Below, in pieces: positions 12,101 through 24,454 of a stretch of 64,000 nt of DNA. Each line of letters starts with the position of its first letter. Within the stretch, counting starts at the first letter, position 1. Source of the stretch: Cyprinodon diabolis. Its lineage: Eukaryota; Chordata; Actinopteri; Cyprinodontiformes; Cyprinodontidae. A model generated the notes under the pieces. It had not been told where the DNA came from. It saw only the letters and a program-made list of their open reading frames with translations, and made no database searches. The translations under genes and the position numbers were made by a program. The stretch lies in contig CM060069.1 of NCBI GenBank assembly GCA_030533445.1, positions 30,636,837 to 30,700,836 on the forward strand. The letters run 5' to 3'.

Positions 12101-13057
12101 TGTGTTTATAGTTGATAAGTTATTTGCTTTTCCATTTGGGTATGCAAAATTGGTGAGGATTACCCAAAATTAAAAGGATGTTAAGAGGTTAGCTTTTTTG
12201 GAAAGTCATAAACACCACTCTCTGGGCTTTTTAGCCACTAAAACCTTGTTTGATCCAACTAACAAGTGCTGATGTAGGTGGATAGGAGCTACTGTTAGCT
12301 AGTGGTGGATAGGAAACAGATGGCTTCAGGCTACTAGGTTTTCTGTCTTGTCACTAGAATTAATGTGGTTTGGAAGGATCAGGCAAGTCCTATCTGTCCA
12401 GATCTCATAGGGGCTCTAAGCAGTGTAATACTCTACAATCAGGGATCTAAGGACCCTGGTTGGTTAAACTATAACCTAACATAAAGAGAGTGGGGGAGGG
12501 GTTAGACTTGAGTGTGACAACAGCAGCATGTGTTCAAGGGGATAGAAAGATAGAAAAGTGTTTCAGTAGACTCTTTCCAGACTTGTTTGGCTCCAAACGG
12601 TCTGATATTAAAAACCAAAACCAATGAAATTGCAAAAATGTAGCAATTTATTCAAACCTACAAAGCAAGCTGGAAAACAGCAGTAATAAATATAGCAGTA
12701 TAGTAACATATTTCGATTAATTCTTAGAACAAAGCTAAAAAATGTCAAAAGTTTACAACAGAAGCGTTGCCACCAGATGTAGGAATTTCTTACCGCCTCA
12801 AAAAAGACTGATTAATAATACACAAAATAAATGTTTCAGCTACGAAATTACGATATGATGTTTGATAATGTGGCTATATTTAGTTAATACAAAAGTGAAT
12901 AAACAGAGCAGTAGAGAGGTTTGATATAATTACATTTCTGGATAAATATATCTCCATTAATCTAGCCTGGTCATAAAACAAAACTACTTTCCTAGAAAAC
13001 TGAATGAAACTTCACTCCCGCATATCATCCTCACAATTCACAGAGTTCTGGTTGAGG
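9150..13057. other. Long stretch without recognised gene
   Basis: No recognised gene or element ends. About 11000-11540 is richer in G+C and less simple than its surroundings but matches no family I know. The longest open frame here (11749-12066, minus, 105 codons) has no recognisable motif. Confidence 0.4.
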
Positions 13058-13099
13058 TAGGGCTGGACAATAATTCAATCTAAATTCATATTGCGATAT
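13058..13099 (+). repeat. End of an older hAT relative
   Basis: TAGGGCTGGACAATAATTC at 13058 closely resembles the terminus of the inserted element 50 bp downstream (TAGGGCTGGGCGATAATTC). It is interpreted as the left end of an older, related element whose interior resumes at about 14087. No opposite end was found. Confidence 0.45.
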
Positions 13100-13107
13100 A
13101 ATTGTAT

Positions 13108-14078
13108 TAGGGCTGGGCGATAATTCAATAACGATATATATCGATCGATAGACGTGTGGCGCAATAGAAAAAAAGAGAGTCGATAAAAGTTCGATAAAAA
13201 AAAAACGCAGTTTTCCTTCCTTCTCATTGTAGCCTAGCATGTAGGTTTATGCTAGTCGCTACTTCCTCCTAAACAATCACAATCGCGGACCCAGGCACGC
13301 AGTCACCAAGCGCCGCCCTCTCAAACCACAACACAGAGCACATGAAGATGTCGCAGCAAGGAGAGGCGGAGGAAATTGTTCCAAAGAAGGGTTTTTGTAG
13401 TTCGCCAGTTTGGCAGTATTTTGGTTATGGCAAATCGGACAAAAAACAAACCACAGTCATCTGTAAAATGTGTAGGGAACCAGTGAAAACCAAGTCTGAT
13501 AACACAACCAACTCTTTTTTTTTTTTTTATCATCTCAGCCGCTCACAACCGCAGGAGTACGAGCTGTGTAGGCCCCGGCGCGGCTCTCCTCCGAGGAATC
13601 TTCGGGAATTTCGGGAAAATATATATATATTTTCAGTTCTGGGCAGTTTCCCACGTAGCTCTAACAATTGAGAGAAAAATGCTGAGGGGCCGGAAACTTC
13701 AAAGTAATAACTCAGGTTAAAGCAGGAAACTAAGAATGGGGGCGGCGGGGGGATTTATTTATTTGTTATATTCATTTTGGTCACTTTTCTGGTCTCTTTA
13801 GTTTATTCTTTGTCAGTATTTAATAACATAACTCAGGTCTCTTAAGTTATTTTTCTTCACAACAATTCTGTTATGGTTAAAAAAGTTGGTTAAATAAAGA
13901 TTTAATTCAAGGTCTGTGTTTGTGTTCTTTATTAAAACTAAATCATTTAGCAATATCATAAAAAGTCCAGGCAGACCTGCACATAAAATATGCTTTCAAA
14001 TCTTTTCAATAATTATCGATATCGATCAATATGCATTTTTTTTATCGATAAGCTTTTTTTCTATATCGCCCAGCCCTA
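13108..14078 (+). mobile_element. hAT transposon, internally deleted, perfect target duplication
   Basis: The terminal inverted repeats are TAGGGCTGGGCGATA at 13108 and its exact complement ending at 14078. The 8-bp duplication AATTGTAT is perfect on both sides (13100-13107 and 14079-14086). Subterminal ATCGAT/TATCG motifs occur at both ends. Of 971 bp, only part of a BED-finger exon remains and no catalytic core is present. It is non-autonomous and sits inside an older relative. Confidence 0.9.
13342..13671 (+). pseudogene. Broken BED-finger exon of hAT transposase
   Basis: The frame starts MKMSQQGEAEEI and continues SSPVWQYFGYGKSDKKQT, the usual N-terminal approach to a BED zinc finger. 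The CxxC pair is present (ICKMC). A run of T at about 13515-13528 gives an FFFF stretch where one or two residues would be expected, and the second histidine of the HxxxxH pair appears as glutamine (YHLSRSQ). After about residue 80 the frame enters unrelated sequence, so the transposase core was lost by deletion. It is the relic of a DNA-binding N-terminus, with metal binding probably lost. The family call is firm; loss of function is inferred. Confidence 0.7.
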
Positions 14079-14086
14079 AATTGTAT

Positions 14087-17000
14087 TCAATAACGCTGAT
14101 ATAAAATTTGAAAAGAAGCAGTCCGTCGTTACAGCATGTGTCCCTTACAGCTGTTCCACACACAGAAAGACCTGCAGCTCACTACGTGGAACGAAGACGT
14201 ACACCAGAGAAAGTAAGATTATGTTCTGCCCCAATGCAGGAAAGGACCGCCCATGAAAGCGTGACCAAACGTTCCTGCTTTCAGTGAGCTTTCCCGCAAA
14301 TTTCTCTTAATTCAGCATTTGATGAATGAGAAAAACATTGCTGTTTGCAGACCATGTAGAAAGCATGTTGCTTGTAAAGCAACAGCTTGTCACACAGCTT
14401 AAAGTCGCAGTCAGTGGCGAAGAGCTAAGCACAGCCATTAAATAAAAGGAGAGCACTAGTTTTTCACTACTAACATTATATTGATATTATGGGATGTGTG
14501 AATTGATTCATTTTTTCCTGATTGAGTGGATCCTTAAAGAGCATAAAGCAGGTTAGAGCCCCACTTTCATCAGTGATTAGAAAAATAGGAATTGTTTTTT
14601 GAATCAAGATGTTTTAATATTTAAATGAAATAGGCTTTTGGGTTACTTTTGTGAAAATATTTTACTTCCATATTTTAAATGGGACATCAGAAATAGGGTA
14701 GGGTCAGGCAGTCCACTTTACAGCAGTAAACAATGGATACCAATGCTAATTTAGATGAAAACTAGACTTTAAATGTGTACAAGCACACATATGATGGACC
14801 ACAACCCTGTACTCATGAGCCTGCAGCACATCAAAGAGAACAGAGAGAGAACGGGGGAAGAATTAATTCACTATCGTATTTGTCCTATTTTCATTACAAA
14901 ATACATACGTATGAGTGTCATAGTAGTGTCGCAGCTTGTCCTTATTGGCAATTTTATCATGATAGTTTAGTCGAGCAACAGCCTGCTATTTTTCTGAACC
15001 TTTCATTCTGAGAGATTGTCACTGTGATCTATTTAAAGAACTTGGAAAAAGAAGATTGGGCAAAATTTCGGGAGGTAGGGAGTGAGAAACAGAAGCAGTC
15101 AGTTTGGGCGATGTCGGCTGTTCTGCATGTGTGCATGCTGTGCCACTATAGAAAATAGATCCGGTTTTCTTCCCTTAATTTAAAGCTTCTCCAGCATTCA
15201 TGTTGATCCCAATCAGCCATCCAGTGAGTGCGTGTGGGATCTCCTGTTTACTGACCCGTCTGCTCCAGGAAGATTTGTTTTAGGACTGGAACAGTGATGG
15301 TATCTCAGCCCCACTCAGGGAACAAGTTTCATTAATTTCAGCATCATTCAGCAGAGTTGGTTCAGCCCTCACAAACACAATATTTAACCATGTTTATAAT
15401 AAAAAAATAAACAATCTCAACCTTCTACCAAACTCAAACATGTCAGCTCAACCTGATAACTACAGTACCTACTCTGCACAGAGAGCTGAAGCAGCGCCAA
15501 CTCAAATTATTATGTGTTTGTTAAAAAAATATCAATCTTTAGAGAGACTGCTTAGAAATGTCACTTATATTGGTAAATTACTTGGCTATGGTGGCAAAAA
15601 CACTTTAAATTCTAAATAAACCTTTCAAATATGATCCATTTGACAAAAGTTGACTAGACTAACCTGAAATTTGCTCCTTAAAAGAGGTTATGTTCAAAAT
15701 GTTACTAGCACTGTGAATGCTCACTGTGCCCAGGTAGAAAAAAAACAGGGCTGGGATCTGTTTAGTTTTTACTAAAGGATAAGGAGTGCAAAATAAACAA
15801 AACTTCATCTAACAAAGAGAGCACCATAAATAAAGACTAGAGCAAGAGGGTATGACTAAGAGACGGTGAGAGGGTGAAAAATCATAACAAAATTATCATA
15901 AAAATAAACAATGCTACTATTTGTAAATTCCTGCCTACCGTGTAAATAAGGGTTTATCAGAAAATTGATTTTTGTGAATTAATTATGTATCTTTAGATTG
16001 CATTTTTAGAGCTAGTTGCAAGTTTTTTGCTTATTTATAATATTGTTCTGTCAACATACTCTATGAACACACAGTAAATCACAAAATAATAAAGGAGGCA
16101 ATAACAAAGAAACCAAAAGAGCCAAGAAGCCATAGACTGAGGCATAAGAGGAGGGAGAGATACTATCCAGATGTATATATATTTAGCTTCCAGCTAAAAA
16201 AAATATGTCAGCATTGGCTGTATAGAGTATAAATGGTTTCAGTGAGAGATATAGAGTGTAACTCAGACACTGATGCCGTAAGTGCACAACACCAGCAGCA
16301 TATGTTGATCCCTGGGTCACTTTTAATCTGCAATGTTCCAGCCTTATGGGCCTCTAAGTGTGTCACTCTGTGAGGCTAGTGTGATTTTAACACTTGCAGA
16401 CTTGATGCACAGTGAGGTACAAAAAAAACTGAATTCAACAAGTATCACTTGCGAAGTAGTGTATTTTGATTAGTAGAATAAGATTCCATGTAAAGTTTGC
16501 ATAAAAACCTCAAGCTTTGAACTAAAAAATGTTATTGACTTTTTAACTTTTATTATATTGATTTTACGTAAGGATAGTAGAATCAGAAGTTAAAACTAAG
16601 CTTACAGTTTTCCAACTACAAGCCTAAATTGTAAATGGAAAGACTACCTTGACACATACCGTATATACTAGTGTAAAGTTGCAGTTGATACTTTAATTTA
16701 CTTGGGCAATTTTCTTTGATTCATGCCTTGTGGTGCTATTTCGGCAGCCCATACTGGTAGGTAGTATTTTCTGTTGAATTTGAAAAACTCACACAGAAAG
16801 AAAAGACAATTAAAAGAATTTTATTGGCCTAATTAGTTGTTGGCACTCAGACCTCCGCAGGAAAAATTAGCACCGAATTTTGCCTTGGTATGCATGAACA
16901 GGAGTGAAGAACAGGGATGTTTTCCCTGTACAATGAAACCTAGCTGAAATTCGGGCCAGTCGGAAAATTCTTGCATGACTGGAAAGTTGCCCTGAAAAGG

Positions 17001-17235
17001 GCAAAAAAACTGCACAGTGTAAGCCCTGCTTTAGGCAGAGGTATAGTCACACCACAGGAAGTTGTGCAGAACTCCACTGATGGCGCATGAGCATGAACAT
17101 ATGCTGCAAGCCTTTTTACTTAACACTGGTGTTGGCTGATGCTCTGAAAACACAGATGATGTAAAATACATAACTAAGGGCAATGTAATGAATGACCCCA
17201 GACTAAAATCAGATCCTTTCAGTACTGAAAACATA
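14087..17235. other. Stretch without recognised gene
   Basis: The first bases probably continue the older hAT that begins at 13058. Beyond that no coding motif, RNA gene or element end is recognised. Confidence 0.4.
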
Positions 17236-18847
17236 CAGGTGCTGGTCATAAAATTAGAATATCATGAAAAAGTAGATTGATTTCAGTAATTCCATTTAAA
17301 AAGTGAAACTTGTATATTATATTCATACATTACATACAAACTCATATATTTCAGATGTTTATTTTGTTTAATTTTGATGATTACAAATGACAACAAATGA
17401 AAATCTCAAATTCATCATATCAGAAAATTAGAATATTACTGAAGACCAATAAAAACAAAGGATTTATAGAAATGTTGGCCAACTGAAAAGTATGAACATG
17501 AAAAGTATGAGCATGTACAGCACTCAGTATTTAGTTGGGCCTCCTTTGGCCTGTATTACTGCAGCAATGCGGCGTGGCATGGAGTCGATCAGTCTGTGGC
17601 ACTGCTCAGGTGTTATGATAGCCCAGGTTGCTCTAATAGTGGCTTTTAGCTCTTCTGAATTGTTGGGTCTGGTGTATTGCATCTTCTTCTTCACAATACC
17701 CCATAGATTTTCTATGGGGTTAAGGTCAGGAGAGTTTGCTGGCCAATTAAGAACAGGGATACCATGGTCCTTCAACCAGGTACTGGTAGCTTTGGCACTG
17801 TGTGCAGGTGCCAAGTCCTGTTGGAAAATGAAATCTGCATCTCCAAAAAGTTGGTCAGCTGCAGGAAGCATGAAGTGCTCTAAAACTTCCTGGTATGTGG
17901 CTGCGTTGACCCTGGACCTCAGAAAACACAATGGACCAACACCAGCAGATGACATGGCACCCCAAACCATCACTGACTGTGGAAACTTTACACTGGACTT
18001 CAAGCAACGTGGATGAAGTGCCTCTCTTCTTTTCCTCCAGACTCTGGGACCTTGATTTCCAAAGGAAATGCAAAATTTACTTTCATCAGAGAACATGACT
18101 TTGGACCACTCACCAGCAGTCCAGTCCTGTTTCTCTTTAGCCCAGGCAAGACGCTTCTGACGCTGTCTGTGGTTCAAGAGTGGCTTGACACAAGGAATGC
18201 GACAGCAGAAACCCATGTCTTTCATACGTCTGTGTGTGGTGGTTCTTGAAGCACTCACTCCAGCTGCAGTCCACTCTTTGTGAATCTCCCCCACATTTTT
18301 GAATGGGTTTTGTTTCACAATCCTCTCCAGGGTGCGGTTATCTCTCTTGCTTGTACACTTTTTTCGACCACATCTTTTCCTTCCCTTCGCCTCTCTATTA
18401 ATGTGCTTGGACACTGAGCTCTGTGAACAGCCAGCCTCTTTAGCGATGACCTTTTGTGTCTTGCCCTCCTTGTGCAAGGTGTCGATGGTCGTCTTTTGGA
18501 CAACTGTCAAGTCAGCAGTCTTCCCCATGATTGTGTAGCCTATAGAACTAGACTGAAAGACCATTTAAAGGCTTTTGCAGGTGGTTTGAGTTAATTAGCT
18601 GATTAGAGTGTGGCACCAGGGGCCATCAATTTTGAACCTTTTCACAATATTCTAATTTTCTGATATGATGAATTTGAGATTTTCATTTGTTGTCATTTGT
18701 AATCATCAAAATTAAACAAAATAAACATCTGAAATATATGAGTTTGTATGTAATGTATGAATATAATATACAAGTTTCACTTTTTAAATGGAATTACTGA
18801 AATCAATCTACTTTTTCATGATATTCTAATTTTATGACCAGCACCTG
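17236..18847 (-). mobile_element. Tc1 transposon copy 1, 1,612 bp, intact ends
   Basis: The element starts CAGGTGCTGGTCATAAAATT and ends with the complement, inside a TA duplication (17234-17235 and 18848-18849). The inverted repeats are 202 bp (17236-17437 and 18646-18847). Each contains two direct copies of AAAATTAGAATAT; at the left these are 17250-17262 and 17424-17436, an IR/DR layout. The transposase lies on the minus strand and is open throughout. It matches the copy at 53376-54987 almost base for base. Confidence 0.97.
17524..18528 (-). CDS. Tc1 transposase, DD34E, open
   Basis: Cut-and-paste transposase acting in the nucleus on the element's own inverted repeats. The frame is open from 18564 (346 codons). 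The methionine 12 codons in, beginning MGKTADLT, is preferred because it fits the family start and gives 334 residues, the usual Tc1 length. In 346-residue numbering, a paired helix-turn-helix region covers about 25-115 with a basic GRKRCGRKK linker at 61-69. The catalytic triad is D160 (VMFSDESKF), D250 (FQQDLAPAHS) and E285 (SPDLNPIENLW), with 34 residues between the last two. No stop or frameshift is seen. It differs from the second copy at two residues: isoleucine 82 and valine 219 here. All canonical catalytic residues are present; activity is inferred, not shown. Confidence 0.95.
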   Translation of the reverse strand: MGKTADLTVVQKTTIDTLHKEGKTQKVIAKEAGCSQSSVSKHINREAKGRKRCGRKKCTSKRDNRTLERIVKQNPFKNVGEIHKEWTAAGVSASRTTTHRRMKDMGFCCRIPCVKPLLNHRQRQKRLAWAKEKQDWTAGEWSKVMFSDESKFCISFGNQGPRVWRKRREALHPRCLKSSVKFPQSVMVWGAMSSAGVGPLCFLRSRVNAATYQEVLEHFMLPAADQLFGDADFIFQQDLAPAHSAKATSTWLKDHGIPVLNWPANSPDLNPIENLWGIVKKKMQYTRPNNSEELKATIRATWAIITPEQCHRLIDSMPRRIAAVIQAKGGPTKY

Positions 18848-18849
18848 TA

Positions 18850-19919
18850 CATGAGACAATTTAACTTAAGGACGCTCCACGAGAGCACCCACAAATTTGT
18901 CCCATTGAAATAAAGCGCAGCATCAGTAACAAAAGGTCTTCGGTGATTCGCAATTGCGACTTTAGAGAACATGCAAGACAGAGACAGAGTGCACATTTCT
19001 TCTCAACAGGGATGTTTTTTCTCCTTCACCAAACACAGAAAATGTTTTATTTTCTTTTACTTTTGTTTGCAGTGCTTTGCGATAGGCTACGAGGTGGACT
19101 ATGATAATTTAGTATTATCATTATGATTAACTTTTTTAGAATTACTTTTTCCACCATATCCATAGCTTTAAAGCTCATCTTTTGTTTACGGCAACTCTTA
19201 ATCTGCATGTAGAACACAAGATCTGCTCAGTTTAATGGGCGGAACCATGGAATGGACATCTTAACATTGCTCGGCAATCTTTGTAGCTCACCTGAAACAC
19301 ATCCACTTAGTGCATGTACTAAAACAAAGTGCAATTGCGCTTGCTCAACGTAAAACCTCTTATTTGAAACATTTGAAGATCATGCCCCTTTTGGAACCTA
19401 AATAGAATTCCTGCACAATGAGCAGGCATAAGCAGATGTGTGTGCAATTCACAGATAGAATACAGAACTATCAGAAAGCCAGATGGTGACAATTGATGTA
19501 GCTACTTAAATAATAAAGCCTAACAGTCCTGCAATGCCTTGTGGTAAAATGACAGACTTCGAAATGTCAAAGCCCAACCTAATCTACAGCAACTCCAAGT
19601 TCTAATGAATTCTCCCAAGAGCCTCCTAACAGAAAAAAAAGAAAATTCCTCTTCCTACCAAATGCATCCAGGAAACAAGTATCAATGTTATTTCAATGAA
19701 ATAAAAAAAGGTATTAGGTCCAACCTTTTAATTGAAATGAATGAAAAATAAACATGCTATGTCTAAAGTCAAAAATAAATGCCAGTCTTCTGGATTTCAG
19801 CCACTGTGAAAGGTTTCCCCCTGCTCTGGTTTTTAAATTCACTCTATGTATGTTGTAATTTCTAAATATACTGAGAAGTTAACATAGCTTCACCATTACT
19901 AATATTAAAAATACTAAGC
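18850..19919. other. Stretch without recognised gene
   Basis: No recognised coding sequence or element ends. Confidence 0.4.
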
Positions 19920-20960
19920 AATGCAAGGTAAGGAAAGTTAATTTACATAGCACATTTTAGTGGCAAGACAATCAAAGTAGACTACAATGGAATGGAGGTA
20001 AGACAAGTAGTTCAAGAGAACAAGTGTAACACATAAAACATTATAGAAGTATAAATATATAAAAAAACAAATATCAAACTTTTAAGACAATGGAACGAAA
20101 GTTATGCTGGAAACATAACTAAAAATGTTTTGCTTGCATAGTCAAAGGCAATTCTGAACAAATTTGTTTCTAATCTCGATTTAAACCAACTGAGGGTTTC
20201 AGCGTTCTGGGAGTTTATTCTAGATCTGTGGAGCATAAGAACCAAATGCTGCTTCTCCATGTTTGGTTATGGTTGCAGGTAGAAAGTAGATTAGAGACAG
20301 AATACCTGAGAAGTTTGGGTTGTAGATACACTGATGGAAAGTTTGTAATGTATTTTAGAGCTCAGCCATTTAGTTATTTATAGATAAACAGAAGTTTTCA
20401 AAAATCTATTCTTTGAGGTACTCTACTGGGAAATAGTGTATCAATCTTAGATCTGGGGTTATGTGTCTACTTTCTTTGTTTAGGTAAAGACATGGGCAGA
20501 AGCATTCTGTATTACTGCAGCTTTCTGATCAACTTATTAGGTAGACATATGAAGACACCACTGAAATAAACAATTCTACTAAAGGTGAACACATTAATTT
20601 GTTTTTCAAGGTCCTGTTGAGAGATTCATCCTTAATCCCAGAGATGTTCTTTAGGTGATAGAAGGCTGACTTCTATCCCCTTCATGTACCTCTAAAGCAT
20701 CCGGCCTGAATCCATCAACACCCAGATTTAAAGCCTGATTTATGGTTTCTAACTGTATTTAATGACACTGCAAACTTTTGAACACCCTTCTTATGGTCCA
20801 GATACTATCACTTCAGTTTTGTCTACTATGGATGTTTTCTCACACGTCCATCAACTTTCCAGCAACATCTGAATGCCTTCACAGCTTTACCTCATGCTTC
20901 AGTGAACACCATCATTCATTGAAGTCTTATCCCTATTGCAATAAATCTTTTTTCCTGCAT
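19920..20960 (-). pseudogene. L2/CR1-like LINE fossil, 3' half of reverse transcriptase
   Basis: Read on the minus strand, the segment encodes the C-terminal part of a non-LTR reverse transcriptase of the kind common in fish. A recognisable piece at about 20670-20630 reads SAFYHLKNISGIK, where the family has SAYYHLKNISRIK, followed by decayed remnants of the QLQxIQNAAAR block near 20520. The 3' end, near 19925, contains the family's tail with a GCTATGTAAATTA-type sequence on the minus strand. Stops and indels are numerous in every frame, so it is an old, 5'-truncated and dead insertion. The boundaries are approximate. The family call rests on the shared motif order and is moderately firm; the exact clade is not certain. 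Confidence 0.65.
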
Positions 20961-23229
20961 ATTTTCTCACTGGATCTTAGCCTTTTCTTCATAATTTATA
21001 AAACTCCACTGGGAGTCCCACACTCAGGAGTCTTGCTTTGTCTTGTATACCAGTTACAAGCATATGCAATGTTATACCTGGTCACATTGTCTTGTTATGG
21101 TAAATATACACAGAGGGACTTTATTTGCTTACAAATTGGGTAAAAAAGAAAGTCTAAAATACAAAGATAACAAATAAAATGCCAGCAGGACGCAATCATT
21201 TTTCAGACAAACTTTGCATGCATCCTGAGTGAGCTGCTGGGATATAGATTTGAGTCATAAACCAGTCATACCACCTTGTGTTGTTTAACAAAGAGGTATT
21301 GAGAGACTGGATTTATATTCCAGATTTCATTTTAATTCTGTAAAAACATTTTTGTAATTATTTATGGCAAATCTTTAATATGATTCTAGCCTTCCACCAC
21401 ATTTTTTGGTGATGTATCTTTATTTCAAAAATTATTGCCAACACACTTATCTTTGCTTTCTGACCATTTATTAAGACTACTTGCCCAATGAAGTTCAATA
21501 AAAAAAAGAAAAATACCCAAACACTACAATGAGATAAGGATTAATAGTAAAATATTTTTTTTAAAACTCTTTTTGTCAAGTGTCAACAATCCAAAAGAAA
21601 AATGATTTGGTTTAAAACATGTCATTTTTTCCTTATATGTTTCAAGTTGACATTTTTTAATGTTCAATAAACTTGCTTTAAATGAGAAGTGCTAATCTCA
21701 CAGGGAGCAAAACGTTAGCCGAAACAACAAAAACACTGCATTGGGTGATGAAGTTGCTGTTTTGGAGAGGAAGCAGAAAACAATGTGACATTTATTTTAC
21801 AATGTGAGGCAACTTTGTTGTAGAGGGTCTTATACTTTAGCAGGCCAAATATATTGATCACTGAAACCAACAACATTTCTTTAATCTTCTTTGTCCTTTC
21901 TCCAGGTTTATGCCTGATGCCTGATATATGAGCTCAGAATTGTGCTGCTTGGGATGTCAACTTGATAAAGACTAAAGGCCATAATAGAACCGAGAATATG
22001 TGAGGAGAATAGGAACTAACAAAAGATTGAAACCCTCCATCTTTCCATTGTCTTTGGAAATCTAGACAAATTTAAGAATGATGGAAAGTAAGATAGAGAA
22101 GCTGTCTTGCAGACACAATGGGTATATTGACAAAACAGTTTTCCTTAACAAAGAAAAAAGGATCTGGAAGATATAACATGCTGCAACTGAGGAAGGAATT
22201 TATTAACAAGTGTGAAAACCCATGTTTATAATACATCGTGTTATTCTTTTTTTTGTTTGTTCACCAAACTAATTGCTGCAAGATATCAGACATAACAGAT
22301 TTTTTCTAAGAACTACAAAATAAGAGTTCCAAAGTATAAAACATAATGTCAAAGTATTTTTTTGTAATTTTATGATTTTCTTTTCAAAAATTGTGTTTTG
22401 ACATGTCCTTTTGTTCACATTATTTTAGTAGTTTCTAGAGCTACCACCATTTTTTGACCAGGCCTGTTTAATATTTTAATTTGTTAACCTTTATGTAAAG
22501 CATGGTTAAAAAACAATGTCTTTAATTAATTTGTTAGTTTTTATAGAAGTTTTTTGCTATTAATTCTTTAGTCAGATTAGAAGTTATTTCGGCTAACTTT
22601 GTGGGTTACTCTTTCATTAAATGCAGGGTACCAACAATGTGGTTCGTGTGTATATATGTATGTACAGTATGAATGTTATGTACTTGCTTCTAGTAAATGA
22701 CATAACTGGTGATTTACTGGAATAAAATCCAGTAAATTACAACATCCAGTCTGATTGTTGATCTGTTAACTCTTTAGTTGTCATTAGTATTTTAGCCTTA
22801 AAGAAACATTGAGCTTGGAATAAAAAATATAAATTAATTTATATCTGTGAGTTTTAATGATTTTGTCATGTTCTGGCCTAAAATCACTAGGTTTCACATA
22901 TTCTGAGTGTAACGCTATGCTGTGGTGCCTCCTACAATACCTCAGTTAGCAGAACACCAGCATAGACCATCGTCCATAGTAAGGTGCATGTGTTACTTTT
23001 ACAACACAAGAGCTCTTTTGCATCATATAGTGTTGTTGCAACAGTTGCACTGAGCCATTTCATTATTACTTATAATAAATTATATCTCAGACTCTTAGAA
23101 ATTAGTACACATAATTGGTTGCAAATAATCTTCCTGTATACTAATGTGATGGATGCATACAGAGCCACACCCCTCCCCCCAGACCACAACCTGGTTCATT
23201 TAAAGCCATAGTAGACCCCCCTTGTTGCT
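20961..23229. other. AT-rich stretch without recognised gene
   Basis: No gene or element ends recognised. Poly-A/T runs and low-complexity AT sequence are frequent. Confidence 0.4.
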
Positions 23230-24170
23230 GATGAAGATTCTCAGTCATCCACCCCCCTTGTTCAAAAACAGCCGGTTACAACTCACAGCATCAGTAGGTG
23301 GTCCACTGAGATGGGAAGTGCCCCAAGAGACTGCTTTAATACCACAGAGCGGGATGTGCTGATTGGGCCGCATGGTGAGGAGTGGGGATAATAAACTGTT
23401 TGACGGACTATCTGAACTTTTGCACTGACATGGTCTCACCTGTTAACAGTCTGCTACTACGCGAATAACAACCCTTAAATTACAAGGGAAGTCAAAGCTG
23501 TCCTAAACAGGAAGAAGGATCCTTGTCTCTTCAGGAGCAAAGACAAGGAGGCCATGAAGGCAGCACAGCAGGAGGTAAAACACTGTGTGAGCGAAGTCAT
23601 AGACATCTACAGGAGAAAGGTGGAGCAGAAAACTGAGGGAGAATAACATGAGAGCCATCAGGGAAGGTGTGGGAACCATCGCAGGCCACAACACAAAGAC
23701 CAGGCCCGTTGAAGGGACAATAGGGAGGGCAAATGAACTGAACAAGTCCCCCCCCCACCTTAGCTATCACAGCACCGTCATCCTACTCTTTTCCGCCCGT
23801 GGCACTCACTTCACATCTGATGAAGACAATGGAGCACATCATCCTCAATCTCCTAAGACCTCTAGTACAACACACCCTGTATGCCTGCAGTTTGCATATC
23901 AGCCAGGTGTAGCAGTGGAGGACGCCATCTTCTACCTACTACACCAAGTCCACTCCCACCTGGATAAGGGAAGTGCCAAAGCAAGGATTCTCTTCCTGGA
24001 CTTCGCAAGTCCATTCAACACCATCCAGCCTTCCCTGCTCGAGACAAACTGAATAGAATGGGAATCGAGCCCTGCCTGGTGGTAGGATCTCCAGCTACCT
24101 CACAAACAGGCCACAGTATGTCAGGCTCAAAGACACCATCTCTGAAACTGTGGTCAACAGCACTTTAATG
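23230..24170 (+). pseudogene. LINE reverse transcriptase fossil
   Basis: Plus-strand remnants of a non-LTR element appear in the right order. First, near 23500-23640, a linker block with RSKDKEAMKAAQQEVKH and IYRRKVEQK, as found between endonuclease and RT. Then, near 23880-24035, QFAYQPGVAVEDAIFYLL and ARILFLDFASPFNTIQP, which are the QFAYR..R and FxDFSxAFNT blocks of RT. Then, near 24100-24165, a piece resembling LTNRPQYVRLKD. Frameshifts separate these blocks and a TAA interrupts one at about 23644. The second catalytic block (YADD-type) is absent, so the copy is truncated. It belongs to the L2/CR1/Rex-like LINEs of fish. It lies in the opposite orientation to the LINE at 19920-20960. Confidence 0.75.
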
Positions 24171-24261
24171 GTGTGTGTGAATGATTAATGAATGATTATG
24201 TTCATAATAGTCTAAAAAGTCAAGGATTACAAATGCTCCATAGTTCCAGACAGTCAACGAT

Positions 24262-24450
24262 GGTGGAGGGGTGGCCTAGTGGTTTAGAGAAGAGGCATGT
24301 ACTCTGAGGAGGCAAGCATGAAACTGATTCAAACTTAGCCCCATATCCCCAGATTGCTCACTAGGATAAGAGTTCCACATTCATCATATCTATCAGAATG
24401 GTTAAATGTACTTGCATTTGTACTCATACTCGTCATCTTGTTCTTTATCT
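24262..24450 (+). mobile_element. tRNA-headed SINE
   Basis: A TGGCCTAGTGG A-box (24272-24282) is followed about 54 bases on by a GATTCAAACTT B-box (24326-24336), the internal RNA polymerase III promoter of a tRNA-derived SINE. The sequence does not fold into a functional tRNA cloverleaf that I can see. The 3' end is uncertain. Confidence 0.6.
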
Positions 24451-24454
24451 GGGA

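Noticed and set aside
17697..17720. 9-bp inverted repeat CCCCATAGA around TTT
   Set aside because: It lies within the conserved transposase coding sequence (around NPIENLWG), so coding constraint explains it.
17492..18016. 174-codon plus-strand frame, repeated at 53632-54156
   Set aside because: It is the reverse-strand shadow of the Tc1 transposase gene and has no motif of its own.
24270..24345. Functional tRNA gene
   Set aside because: The A- and B-box resemble a tRNA, but no full cloverleaf is seen and the region adjoins LINE debris, so a SINE is the better call.
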